64,000 nucleotides of DNA, from contig JBELJZ010000003.1 in the NCBI GenBank assembly GCA_042089915.1, positions 131,662 through 195,661 of the forward strand, written 5' to 3'. Both the position numbers and the translations under genes were made by a program. Shown one piece after another: positions 33,805 to 41,622 of the stretch; the first letter of the stretch is position 1, and every line of letters starts with the position of its first letter. This DNA comes from UBA8752 sp002172485. GTDB lineage: Bacteria > Bacteroidota > Bacteroidia > Flavobacteriales_D > Sanyastnellaceae. The notes under the pieces are model-generated. The model was not told the origin of the DNA, did no database searches, and worked only from the letters and a program-made list of their open reading frames with translations.

Positions 33805-34761
33805 ATGGAAATGGACCTGTTGCAACACTTCGACGCCTATGTGGCGGCGGAGAAAAAGATTGAGCCCAAGGACTGGATGCCGGATGCGTACCGGAAAACG
33901 CTGGTCCGACAAATCAGCCAGCACGCGCACTCCGAGATTGTCGGAATGCTGCCCGAGGGCAACTGGATCAGCCGGGCTCCAAGCCTGAAACGCAAAGCCA
34001 TCCTGATGGCCAAGGTGCAGGATGAAGCTGGACACGGCCTCTACCTCTACAGCGCATGTGAGACACTGGGCGTGGAGCGCGACGATTTGATCGCCGACCT
34101 GCACAGCGGCAAGGCCAAGTACAGCAGCATCTTCAACTACCCCACCCTGACGTGGGCCGACATGGGGGCCATTGGATGGCTCGTGGATGGCGCGGCCATC
34201 ATGAACCAAGTTCCACTGTGCAAATGCAGCTACGGGCCCTACGCCCGGGCCATGGTTCGCGTCTGCAAGGAGGAAAGCTTCCACCAACGCCAAGGATTCC
34301 AGATCATGCTCACCCTCGCCAATGGCACGGAGGAGCAGAAGGCCATGGCGCAGGACGCACTCAACCGCTGGTGGTGGCCATCTTTGATGATGTTCGGCCC
34401 GCCGGACGACAACAGTCCCAACAGCGCCCAGTCCATGGCATGGAACATCAAGCGGTTCTCCAACGATGAGTTGCGCCAGAAGTTTGTGGACCTCACCGTT
34501 CCGCAAGCCGAGCTGCTCGGATTGACCCTGCCCGATCCGGACCTGACATGGAACGAGGAAACGGGCCACTACGATTTCGGAGAGATCGATTGGAGTGAAT
34601 TTCAACGGGTGATTTCCGGCCACGGCCCCTGCAACAAGGAGCGTCTAGAGACCCGCCGCAACGCATGGGACAACGGGGCTTGGGTGCGCGAAGCTGCTCA
34701 GGCCCACGCCGAAAAGCGGGCCGCCCGCCGCGATGCCGCCGGCGAAACCGCTGCCGCTTAA
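33805..34761 (+). CDS. paaA: Phenylacetyl-CoA 1,2-epoxidase catalytic subunit PaaA
   Basis: A 318-aa ferritin-like diiron protein, close to the roughly 310 aa of known PaaA. Metal ligands are seen in AKVQDEAGHGLYLYS (ExxH) and RVCKEESFHQRQGF (second ExxH). LEYFD-type N-terminus (DLLQHFDAYVAAEKKIEP) and WWWPSLMMFGPPD are strongly conserved family blocks. With PaaB, C, D and E it epoxidises phenylacetyl-CoA, the committing step of aerobic phenylacetate breakdown. Start ATG 33805 or the ATG two codons later. paaB follows after 10 bases. Confidence 0.97.
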   Translation: MEMDLLQHFDAYVAAEKKIEPKDWMPDAYRKTLVRQISQHAHSEIVGMLPEGNWISRAPSLKRKAILMAKVQDEAGHGLYLYSACETLGVERDDLIADLHSGKAKYSSIFNYPTLTWADMGAIGWLVDGAAIMNQVPLCKCSYGPYARAMVRVCKEESFHQRQGFQIMLTLANGTEEQKAMAQDALNRWWWPSLMMFGPPDDNSPNSAQSMAWNIKRFSNDELRQKFVDLTVPQAELLGLTLPDPDLTWNEETGHYDFGEIDWSEFQRVISGHGPCNKERLETRRNAWDNGAWVREAAQAHAEKRAARRDAAGETAAA

Positions 34762-34771
34762 CTTTTCTGTC

Positions 34772-35059
34772 GTGGACAAGAAACACTGGCCCCTCTGGGA
34801 AATCTTCATCCGCAGTCGGCAAGGCCTCTCCCACCGCCATGTGGGCAGCCTGCACGCCGCCGATGCGGAAATGGCGGTCGAAAACGCCCGCGACGTGTAC
34901 ACCCGCCGTCAGGAAGGTGCCAGCATTTGGGTGGTGCCAGCCGACAGCATCACAGCTTCGTCACCCGATGAGCGCGACCTGCTCTTCGACCCGGCCAACG
35001 ACAAGGTCTACCGCCATCCGACCTTCTACGACCTCCCCGACGAGGTCAAGCACATGTGA
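34772..35059 (+). CDS. paaB: Phenylacetyl-CoA epoxidase subunit PaaB
   Basis: A 95-aa protein, exactly the length of well studied PaaB, when started at GTG 34772 (MDKKHWPLWEIFIRSRQG). An in-frame ATG at 34733 would add 13 residues overlapping paaA and is less likely. The conserved GLSHRHVGSLHAADAEMA and KVYRHPTFYDLPDEVKHM blocks are present. PaaB bridges PaaAC heterodimers. Its stop overlaps the GTG start of paaC. TAACTTTT, containing the paaA stop, lies 5 bases before the GTG. Confidence 0.95.
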   Translation: MDKKHWPLWEIFIRSRQGLSHRHVGSLHAADAEMAVENARDVYTRRQEGASIWVVPADSITASSPDERDLLFDPANDKVYRHPTFYDLPDEVKHM

Positions 35060-35817
35060 CGCCGCCCATGAACGCGCGTTTCGAATACCTGCTGCGCCTC
35101 GGTGACGATGCGCTGATCCTCGGTCAGCAACTGGGGTTGTGGACCGGTCACGGCCCGGTCCTCGAGGAGGACATTGCCCTGACCAACATCGGGCTCGACC
35201 AAATTGGACAAGCCCGAGCCTGGCTGACCATGGCGGGCCGTGCTGAACATGCCGGTCGCGACGAAGACGCCCTCGCCTTTCACCGCAATCCGGAGGAATT
35301 CCGTTGTGCCCAGCTTTGCCAGCAAGCCAATGGCCATTTCGGCGATACCATAGCACGCCAGTTCCTCTTCGACGCGTACGCCGTGCCCCTGCACGCCGCC
35401 TTAACGAAATCCAGCGACGACGAAATCGCCGCCATCGCCCGCAAGAGCGCCAAAGAGAGCGCCTACCACCTGCGTCACAGCCGGGTCTGGATGGTGCGCC
35501 TTGGTGACGGCACCGAGGAAAGCCACGCCAAGGTCCAAGAGAGCTTGGATCGACTTCTTCCCTACGTGGGCGACTTGTTTGTCGGCGACGACGTGGCAGA
35601 AGCCGCCGCCCGGGAGGGCTGGGGCGTGAATCCGGCCACCCTTCGCGACGCCTGGGAATCCGAGCTCGACGACATGCTGGCTGAAAGCGGATTGCACCGC
35701 CCAGAAGCCGTTCCGGAGCAAATCGGTGGCCGACGTGGCATCCACACCGAGAAGCTGTCCTACCTGCTCGCCGAGATGCAGGTCCTGCCCCGCACCTACC
35801 CTGACGCCCAGTGGTGA
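35056..35817 (+). CDS. paaC: Phenylacetyl-CoA epoxidase structural subunit PaaC
   Basis: A 253-aa ferritin-like protein. Family blocks LLRLGDDALILGQQLGLWTGHGPVLEEDIALTN (cited by position, residues about 12-44), QARAWL, FADTIARQ-like GDTIARQFLFDAY, ESAYHLRHSRVWMVRLGDGT and GRRGIHTEKLSYLLAEMQ are all present. PaaC pairs with PaaA but lacks a functional diiron site. I give the GTG at 35056 because it overlaps the paaB stop (GTGA), a pattern used elsewhere in this window; ATG 35068, four codons later, fits the E. coli length equally well. Confidence 0.95.
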   Translation: MTPPMNARFEYLLRLGDDALILGQQLGLWTGHGPVLEEDIALTNIGLDQIGQARAWLTMAGRAEHAGRDEDALAFHRNPEEFRCAQLCQQANGHFGDTIARQFLFDAYAVPLHAALTKSSDDEIAAIARKSAKESAYHLRHSRVWMVRLGDGTEESHAKVQESLDRLLPYVGDLFVGDDVAEAAAREGWGVNPATLRDAWESELDDMLAESGLHRPEAVPEQIGGRRGIHTEKLSYLLAEMQVLPRTYPDAQW

Positions 35818-36308
35818 AGCGCACTGCAGACGACTGGTGGGAACTACTGCAAGCCGTGCCCGACCCTGAAATCCCCGTGCTCAACGTGGTGGAAATGGGC
35901 ATCGTCCGGGAGGTCCTCCAGGAGCCCAAGCGGTTGCTCGTCCGCATCACCCCAACCTACATGGGGTGCCCGGCCATGGACGCCATCGCAGACGACATTC
36001 GCGAGCGCTTGGCCGAGCCGGCCTCCGAAGAAGGCCTCACCACCGAGGTGGAGCTGGTCTACGCGCCAGCCTGGACCACCGATTGGCTGACCGAAGCGGC
36101 GCAAGCCAAACTAGAAGCTTACGGCATTGCCCCTCCCGGCAAGACATCCGACAAGCGCGCCCTGAATGGCGAGGCCCCCGCGGTACGCTGTCCCAAGTGC
36201 CAGAGCACGGAAACCGAACTCGTGAGCTTGTTTGGGTCGACGGCCTGCAAGGCACACTACCGGTGCACGGCCTGCGCCGAGCCCTTCGACCACTTCAAGT
36301 GCATCTGA
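35811..36308 (+). CDS. paaD: Phenylacetyl-CoA epoxidase assembly protein PaaD
   Basis: A 165-aa protein with an N-terminal MIP18/DUF59 domain (VPDPEIPVLNVVEMGIVREV; TYMGCPAMDAI) and a C-terminal zinc-ribbon-like segment (CPKCQSTETELVSLFGSTAC, then YRCTACAEPFDHFKC). PaaD is needed for maturation of the epoxidase metal centre. It starts at GTG 35811 or 35814, overlapping the paaC stop. No further paa genes (paaG, Z, J, H, K) follow, so the rest of the pathway must be elsewhere. Confidence 0.95.
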   Translation: MVKRTADDWWELLQAVPDPEIPVLNVVEMGIVREVLQEPKRLLVRITPTYMGCPAMDAIADDIRERLAEPASEEGLTTEVELVYAPAWTTDWLTEAAQAKLEAYGIAPPGKTSDKRALNGEAPAVRCPKCQSTETELVSLFGSTACKAHYRCTACAEPFDHFKCI

Positions 36309-36432
36309 TCAACGGATGCCGGGCCAGCGGGCCATGCGGCCGTCGGCGGACCGAATCTCGAGGGTGAGCCATCCTGTGCCCTACACCTCCGCTTCTCTCC
36401 CCATTGAACTCGGGGTCCCAGACATGGTCAAT
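36309..36432. other. Convergent intergenic region, nothing recognised
   Basis: 124 bases between the ends of paaD (plus) and the ABC exporter (minus). A short frame (36232-36489, plus) crosses it but overlaps both gene ends and has no recognisable protein features. I see no T-tracted hairpin. Confidence 0.5.
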
Positions 36433-38199
36433 TCAGTCGTCGAACTGCAGCTCGAACAATCTGTGGTAAGCGCCTTTGGCGGCGAGTAATTCGTCGTGGC
36501 TGCCCTGCTCCACGATTTCGCCGGCATCCAAACACAGGATGCGGTCGGCATCGCGGATGGTCGACAGCCGGTGGGCGACGAGGACGCTGGTGCGCCCCTT
36601 CGTCAGCTCTTCGGTGGCGGCTTGGATGAGCTGTTCGCTCTCCGGATCGATGCTGCTCGTGGCTTCGTCGAGCACGAGGATGCCGGGCTGCTGGGCGTAG
36701 GCGCGGACAAAAGCGATCAGCTGACGCTGGCCCGTGCTGAGCATCACCCCACGCTCCTTGACATCGTATGCCAAGCCGCCAGGCAACTGGTCCACAAGGG
36801 ATTGCACCCCCACAGCGCGGACCGCCTCCTCCACCCTGTCCCGAGAGATGGCCGCGTCGTAGAGCGTGATGTTGTCCTCCAAGGAACCGGTGAAGAGGAA
36901 GACATCCTGGAGCACCACCCCGATGGACGACCGCAGCCTGTCGAGGGGAATGGTGCGGATGTCCTCACCATCAATGGTGATGCGGCCCTTCTGGAATTCA
37001 TAGAGGCGGCTGAGCAGGTTGATGATGCTCGACTTGCCTGCGCCCGTGGCACCGACAAAGGCAATGCGTTCTCCAGCCTTGACTTCGAAGCTGACCCCCT
37101 TGAGCACCCAATCCTCATCGGAGTAAGCGAACCAGACGTCCTCAAAAACGATGTGCCCCTTGAGCGGTGGCTGGTCGGCGATATCGGACGGCGGCGAGGG
37201 CTCCGCCATGCGCTGGTCGCTGTCCAGCAAATGGAACACGCGGCTCGCATTGACAATGCCCATTTGCAACACATTGAAGCGGTCCGCGAGCTGGCGAATC
37301 GGGCGATACAACATGAAGACGTACAAGATGAATTGCAGGACCACGCCCAACGTCATCTCACCGGCTGCGACGCCTTCCACCCCCAGCCAAAGCAGCAAGG
37401 CGACGCTGGTGGCCGACAGCATTTCCACGATGGGGAAGAAGATGGAAAATGCCCAGATGGAGCGGATGTTGGCCGCACGGTGGGCCTGGTTGTGGACATC
37501 GAACTTGGCGCGTTCCGCGGCCTCGCGCCCGAAAGCCTGGATGATGTTCATCCCCGTGACGTGCTCCTGCACGAAGACGTTGATGCGGGACACCTCGTTG
37601 CGCACGCTCACAAATGCCTTTTTGATGGCCTTCTGGAAAATGCGGGTGGCCACGAGCAGCACCGGGATGGGCAACAGGACGAAGACCGTCAGCTTGATGT
37701 CGATCCACAGCATGGCGCCGATCACCACGACGAGCTTGAGGATGTCACCGATGGCGTTGAGCAATCCGTTAGAGAAGACGTCTGCGATGCCGTCCACATC
37801 GCTGATGTGGCGGGTGACCAGCTGGCCGACCGGCGTTTGGTCGAAATACTTCAGCCGGAACCGGGACACATGGCGAAACAGCGTGGAGCGCAGGTCGAGC
37901 GTCACGCTCTGGGCGACCCAGTTCGCCCAATAGGTCTGCCAGAATTGGAGCAGGGCCTCGATGATGATCAAGCCCACCACCCACAGGAAGACGCGCAGCA
38001 AACCGGGGCCGTCGCCGACCGCAATGTGGTCGTCAAGGGCGACCCGGATGAGGTACGGCCGCACCCACGCGAGGCCGGCGAGCAGGACCACCATCACCCC
38101 GGTGAGCAGGAACCGACGGCGGTAGGGCGCCACTTGGGCCAGGATGCGGCGGAGCACCCTCGCGTCGAAGATCTTGCCGGTGGTTTCAGGGGCGCTCAC
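36433..38199 (-). CDS. ABC transporter, fused permease-ATPase (MsbA/MdlB type)
   Basis: A 588-aa half-transporter. Six helices span residues about 20-320 (FLLTGVMVVLLAGLAWVRPYL first), with DQTPVGQLVTRHISDVDGI in an intracellular loop. The ATPase domain has Walker A GATGAGKSS, Q-loop VVLQDVFLFTG, signature LSTGQRQL (Thr in place of the more common Gly-Gly), Walker B ILVLDEATSSID and H-loop VAHRLST. It probably exports lipid or hydrophobic compounds as a dimer. The GTG start at 38199 overlaps the truA stop (GTGA); an ATG frame to 38241 would lie inside truA. Confidence 0.92.
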   Translation of the reverse strand: MSAPETTGKIFDARVLRRILAQVAPYRRRFLLTGVMVVLLAGLAWVRPYLIRVALDDHIAVGDGPGLLRVFLWVVGLIIIEALLQFWQTYWANWVAQSVTLDLRSTLFRHVSRFRLKYFDQTPVGQLVTRHISDVDGIADVFSNGLLNAIGDILKLVVVIGAMLWIDIKLTVFVLLPIPVLLVATRIFQKAIKKAFVSVRNEVSRINVFVQEHVTGMNIIQAFGREAAERAKFDVHNQAHRAANIRSIWAFSIFFPIVEMLSATSVALLLWLGVEGVAAGEMTLGVVLQFILYVFMLYRPIRQLADRFNVLQMGIVNASRVFHLLDSDQRMAEPSPPSDIADQPPLKGHIVFEDVWFAYSDEDWVLKGVSFEVKAGERIAFVGATGAGKSSIINLLSRLYEFQKGRITIDGEDIRTIPLDRLRSSIGVVLQDVFLFTGSLEDNITLYDAAISRDRVEEAVRAVGVQSLVDQLPGGLAYDVKERGVMLSTGQRQLIAFVRAYAQQPGILVLDEATSSIDPESEQLIQAATEELTKGRTSVLVAHRLSTIRDADRILCLDAGEIVEQGSHDELLAAKGAYHRLFELQFDD

Positions 38200-38957
38200 T
38201 GCAGGAAGGGGTAGTCCACCCGCGAAAGGTACAGGCCACAAGCCGGCGCAGAGGTCCCCGCTTGTTTGCGGTCCTTGGAGGCGATGAGGGCGGCCATGTC
38301 GTCTGGGGAGCGGCGCCCCTTTCCCACCTCAAGCAGGGTCCCCACGATGGCGCGGACCATGTTGCGGAGGAAGCGGTCTGCGGTGATGTCGAACCGCATG
38401 CGGTGGGGTTCGATGCGGGTCCAAGCCGCATGGCGCACGTCGCAAATCGTGGTCTTCTGTCCACCGCCGGTCTTCTGGAAAGCGTCGAATTCACCGTGGA
38501 AGACGAGTTGAGCCGCCGCGGCATTCATGGCCTCGATGTCGAGGTCCTGGTAAACGCGGGCGCTCCGTCCTTCGAGGAACGGGTCCTTGGTGGTGTGCAC
38601 CCAGTAGGTGTAGGCGCGCTCGGCCGCACTGAAGCGGGCGTGGTCCTCCTCGCCCACCTCGAAAATGCGCCGCACCCCGATGTCCGGAGGCAACATGCCG
38701 TTGAGCTTCCAGGCGGCCTGTTGCCAATCGGCGAAGCGGGCACCGAATTCACCCGGCCACTCGAAATGCGCGTAAAATGCTGTGGCGTGCACCCCGGTGT
38801 CGGTCCGGCCACACCCCAGTACGGCCGTCTCGCGGCCGAGCAAATCGGACAGCTTCTCCTCCAGCACCTGCTGAACAGAAATGGAAGCGGGCTGGCGTTG
38901 CCACCCGTGGTAGGCGGTACCGTCGTAGCTCAGGTCGATGAAGCAACGCACGGCCAC
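38196..38957 (-). CDS. truA: tRNA pseudouridine(38-40) synthase TruA
   Basis: A 253-aa protein with the TruA signature: FIDLSYDGTAYHGWQRQP at the N-terminus, the catalytic Asp53 in GCGRTDTGVHATA, FDAFQKTGG and FLRNMVRAIVGTLLEVGKGR. It isomerises uridines 38-40 in the tRNA anticodon arm. It lies 11 bases downstream of the serine-palmitoyltransferase-like gene and overlaps the ABC exporter start by GTGA. Confidence 0.96.
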   Translation of the reverse strand: MAVRCFIDLSYDGTAYHGWQRQPASISVQQVLEEKLSDLLGRETAVLGCGRTDTGVHATAFYAHFEWPGEFGARFADWQQAAWKLNGMLPPDIGVRRIFEVGEEDHARFSAAERAYTYWVHTTKDPFLEGRSARVYQDLDIEAMNAAAAQLVFHGEFDAFQKTGGGQKTTICDVRHAAWTRIEPHRMRFDITADRFLRNMVRAIVGTLLEVGKGRRSPDDMAALIASKDRKQAGTSAPACGLYLSRVDYPFLQ

Positions 38958-38968
38958 GCCCGACTGAA

Positions 38969-40213
38969 TCAGGCCCAGTCGGCAATGCCCTCCCCGACGT
39001 ACTCGCCGGCTTGGAGCTTCTCCTGAACCGTTTTGAAGGTCTCAATGGTGTACTCGACGTCCTCGAGGGTGTGCACCGCCGTCGGGATGAGGCGGAGCAT
39101 GATGACGTCCTTGGGCACCACCGGGTAGACCACAATGGAACAGAAGATGCCGTAGTTCTCGCGGAGGTCGAACGTGAGGTTGGTCGCCTCGCCGAGGCCA
39201 CCTTTCAGGAAGACCGGCGTGACACAGCTGTTGGTGTCTCCAATGTCGAAGCCGGCTTCGCGCAGTCCCTTCTGCAGGGCGCTGGCCACCTTCCACAGAT
39301 TCTCCTTGTGCTCCGGCTGGGTCGCCATCATCTCGAGGCGCTTCAGCGCGCCAATGACGAGCGGCATTGGGAGGGACTTGGCGAACGTCTGGGAGCGCAT
39401 GTTGTAGCGCAGGTAATCGATCACGTCCTCCGGACCGGCCACGAACGCACCGATGGTGGCCATGGCCTTGGCGAAGGTGCCGAAGTAAACGTCGATATCC
39501 TCGTGCACACCTTGCTCATCTCCAGCGCCTCGGCCGTTTTCTCCAACGGTACCGAAACCGTGGGCGTCGTCCACGAACAGGCGGAAGCCGTATTCCTTCT
39601 TGTACTTGACAATCTCAGCGAGCTTGCCCTGGTCTCCGGCCATGCCAAACACGCCCTCAGTCACCACGAGGATGCCCCCGCCGGTCTGGGCGGTGAGCGC
39701 ACGGGCGCGGTCGAGCTGCTTGACGAAGCTCTCCATGTCGTTGTGGTTGAACACGAAGCGCTTGCCTTGGTGGAGGCGGACGCCGTCGATCATACAGGCG
39801 TGGCTCTCGCTGTCATAGACGATGACGTCGTGACGGCTGACGAGGGCCTCGATGGCGCTCTGGCAACCCTGATATCCGTAGTTAAGGAGGAAGGCGTCCT
39901 CCTTCTGCATGAACTCCGCCAACTTATTTTCCAGCTCCTCGTGGAACTTGGTCTGGCCGCTCATAATGCGGGCGCCCATCGGGTAGCCCATGCCCCACTC
40001 CTTGGCGGCCTCAGCGTCCACAGCGCGGACCTCCGGGTGATTGGCGAGTCCGAGGTAGTTGTTGATGCTCCACACGAGCACCTCCTTGCCCCGGAAGGTC
40101 ATCTTGTTGGAGATTTCGCCCTCCAACTTGGGGAAGGTGAAGTAGCCATGGGTGTCCTTGGCGTGCTGTCCAAGGGGGCCGCGGTTGCCGCGAATGCGAT
40201 CAAAAATGTCCAA
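38969..40213 (-). CDS. Alpha-oxoamine synthase family (serine palmitoyltransferase-like)
   Basis: A 414-aa PLP enzyme of the KBL/AONS/SPT group. NNYLGLANHP, His138 in YDSESHACMIDG stacking on PLP, FVDDAHGFGTVGENGRG (Asp215) and the Schiff-base Lys249 in FGTFAKAMATIG are clear. SMGYPMGARIMSG-like and SQTFAKSLPMP fit the group conserved in Bacteroidota that condenses an amino acid with a fatty acyl-CoA, giving sphingoid bases or the cysteate-derived base of sulfonolipids; KBL (threonine breakdown) is the alternative. The start codon is TTG at 40213 since no ATG or GTG fits the family N-terminus. A TACCTTCG box lies 30 bases upstream. Confidence 0.82.
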   Translation of the reverse strand: MDIFDRIRGNRGPLGQHAKDTHGYFTFPKLEGEISNKMTFRGKEVLVWSINNYLGLANHPEVRAVDAEAAKEWGMGYPMGARIMSGQTKFHEELENKLAEFMQKEDAFLLNYGYQGCQSAIEALVSRHDVIVYDSESHACMIDGVRLHQGKRFVFNHNDMESFVKQLDRARALTAQTGGGILVVTEGVFGMAGDQGKLAEIVKYKKEYGFRLFVDDAHGFGTVGENGRGAGDEQGVHEDIDVYFGTFAKAMATIGAFVAGPEDVIDYLRYNMRSQTFAKSLPMPLVIGALKRLEMMATQPEHKENLWKVASALQKGLREAGFDIGDTNSCVTPVFLKGGLGEATNLTFDLRENYGIFCSIVVYPVVPKDVIMLRLIPTAVHTLEDVEYTIETFKTVQEKLQAGEYVGEGIADWA

Positions 40214-40243
40214 AACGATGGTGTTCCGTTGAAAATCGAAAGG

Positions 40244-40251
40244 CGAAGGTA
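40244..40251 (-). promoter_or_regulatory. Putative -7 promoter element (TACCTTCG)
   Basis: Minus-strand TACCTTCG has one mismatch to TAnnTTTG and lies about 30 bases before the TTG start at 40213, in the divergent gap with bamD. Confidence 0.4.
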
Positions 40252-40339
40252 TTGAACCTCAGCGTGCCCCCCTCCCAATGTGCAACATGTGTTGGCAGTT
40301 CATGGGGTCCAATGGGCCTACGGAGGGCACAGGGACCGC

Positions 40340-40347
40340 TATTTTCG
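40340..40347 (+). promoter_or_regulatory. Putative -7 promoter element (TATTTTCG) for bamD
   Basis: TATTTTCG has one mismatch to TAnnTTTG and ends 5 bases before the bamD ATG at 40353. It supports that start over an upstream in-frame ATG at 40278 and implies a leaderless transcript for the bamD-rpoZ-coaBC-porD-recN set. Confidence 0.45.
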
Positions 40348-40352
40348 CCCCC

Positions 40353-41180
40353 ATGCACTGCTCCCCCCTCCGCACCTGCGGCCTACTTGCCGTGGTTCTG
40401 ACCCTCCTCGGCACCGGTTGGCTCGCCGGTTGCGGGGACTACCAGAAGGTGCTGAAGAGCACGGATCCCGAGCTCAAGTGGACGCGCGCCCAAGAGTACT
40501 TCGCGGACGACCGCTGCATCCAAGCCCTTCCCCTGCTCCAAGAGCTCATCGGCCTGTTCCGCGGAACCGAGCGCATGGAAGACGTATACTACATGTATGC
40601 CGAAGCCAACCTCTGCATTGAAGATTGGTACATGGCCCGCTACACCATGCGGAACTTCTCCAAAACGTTTCCGACGTCCGACCGTTCGGAGGAAGCCGAA
40701 TACCAAGCCGCGCTCTGCAGCTACCGCTTGTCCCCAGGCGCCAACCTCGACCAAAGCGACACGCGCACAGCGATGGATGAACTGCAGCTGTTCCTCGACC
40801 GCCACCCCGAATCCGAGAAGCGTGACACGTGCAATGCCATGATCTCCGCCCTCCGTGACAAACTGGAGACCAAAGCGTGGAACGGCGCCAAACTTTATTT
40901 CACCACAGGCAAATTCCAGAGTGCATCGACCGCGCTGGCCAACTTCATGGAGGAATGGCCGGTGAGCCAGTACAGCGAAGAGGCCCAATTCCTCATCCTC
41001 AAGTCGCAATTCCTTTACGCCGAACAGAGTACGGAACGGCGTCAAGCAGAACGGTATGCGGATGCCATTGAATCCTACTTTACCTTTGCGGCCCGTTTCC
41101 CTGAAAGTGAACTGATCCGCGAGGCGGAACGGTTCCACCGCCAGAGCCGCCAAGGTCTCGAGCGGGTCTCCAAGGACTGA
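40353..41180 (+). CDS. bamD: Outer membrane protein assembly factor BamD
   Basis: A 275-aa lipoprotein. The signal sequence ends in the lipobox WLAGC followed by GDYQKVLKSTDPELKW, the usual Bacteroidota BamD start. TPR-type helices follow (AQEYFADDRCIQALPLLQEL; YYMYAEANLCIEDWYMARY; YTFAARFPESELIREAERF). BamD works with BamA in folding outer-membrane beta-barrels. The ATG at 40353 places the signal peptide correctly. It leads the conserved block with rpoZ, coaBC, porD and recN, a gene order I recognise across Bacteroidota. Confidence 0.93.
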   Translation: MHCSPLRTCGLLAVVLTLLGTGWLAGCGDYQKVLKSTDPELKWTRAQEYFADDRCIQALPLLQELIGLFRGTERMEDVYYMYAEANLCIEDWYMARYTMRNFSKTFPTSDRSEEAEYQAALCSYRLSPGANLDQSDTRTAMDELQLFLDRHPESEKRDTCNAMISALRDKLETKAWNGAKLYFTTGKFQSASTALANFMEEWPVSQYSEEAQFLILKSQFLYAEQSTERRQAERYADAIESYFTFAARFPESELIREAERFHRQSRQGLERVSKD

Positions 41181-41208
41181 CGGACAAAACACGTCGAGCA
41201 CAGTGCCC

Positions 41209-41616
41209 ATGAACGCCAACAAAAACCTCCAGGCCGCCCGCAATACGGTCACCCGCGACACCCACGCCATTGACCAGCAGGTCAACGGCAACCTCTTTGA
41301 GGCCATCGTCGTCATCGCCAAGCGCAGCAACCAGCTGGGCCAAGAAATCAAGGAGGAGCTCAACAGCAAGTTGGAGGAGTTTACGACGGTGACGGAAAGC
41401 CTCGAAGAGGTGTTCGAGAACCGCGAGCAGATTGAGATATCCAAGCACTACGAGCGCCAGCCGAAGCCGCACAGCATCGCCATCAAGGAGCTCGAAGAGG
41501 AGAAGGTCTACTTCCGCATGCCGACCGAAGAGGAGTTGGCCGCCGAAGCCGCCCGTCAGGAGGAAATCCGCCGGGAGCGCGAAGAGCGCCGCAACCGCCG
41601 GTTCAACCGCGACTGA
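41209..41616 (+). CDS. rpoZ: DNA-directed RNA polymerase subunit omega
   Basis: A 135-aa protein. NGNLFEAIVVIAKRSNQLGQEIKEEL is the omega core, where the omega family usually has a YxxVxxxAxRAxQL-type helix. The C-terminal half is highly charged (EEELAAEAARQEEIRREREE), as in Bacteroidota omega proteins. Position between bamD and coaBC supports the call; omega also precedes or follows dfp in other phyla. ATG 41209 is used; GTG 41203 is an alternative. Confidence 0.87.
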   Translation: MNANKNLQAARNTVTRDTHAIDQQVNGNLFEAIVVIAKRSNQLGQEIKEELNSKLEEFTTVTESLEEVFENREQIEISKHYERQPKPHSIAIKELEEEKVYFRMPTEEELAAEAARQEEIRREREERRNRRFNRD

Positions 41617-41622
41617 TCGCCC

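Noticed and set aside
36232..36489. Small frame after paaD
   Set aside because: Overlaps the ends of two real genes, lacks a start context and has a composition unlike neighbouring proteins.
36496..38214. Long open frame (572 codons) on the plus strand opposite the ABC exporter
   Set aside because: It mirrors a gene with clear ABC motifs. The translated product is rich in His, Asp, Gln and Gly with no domain, typical of antisense frames in high-GC DNA.
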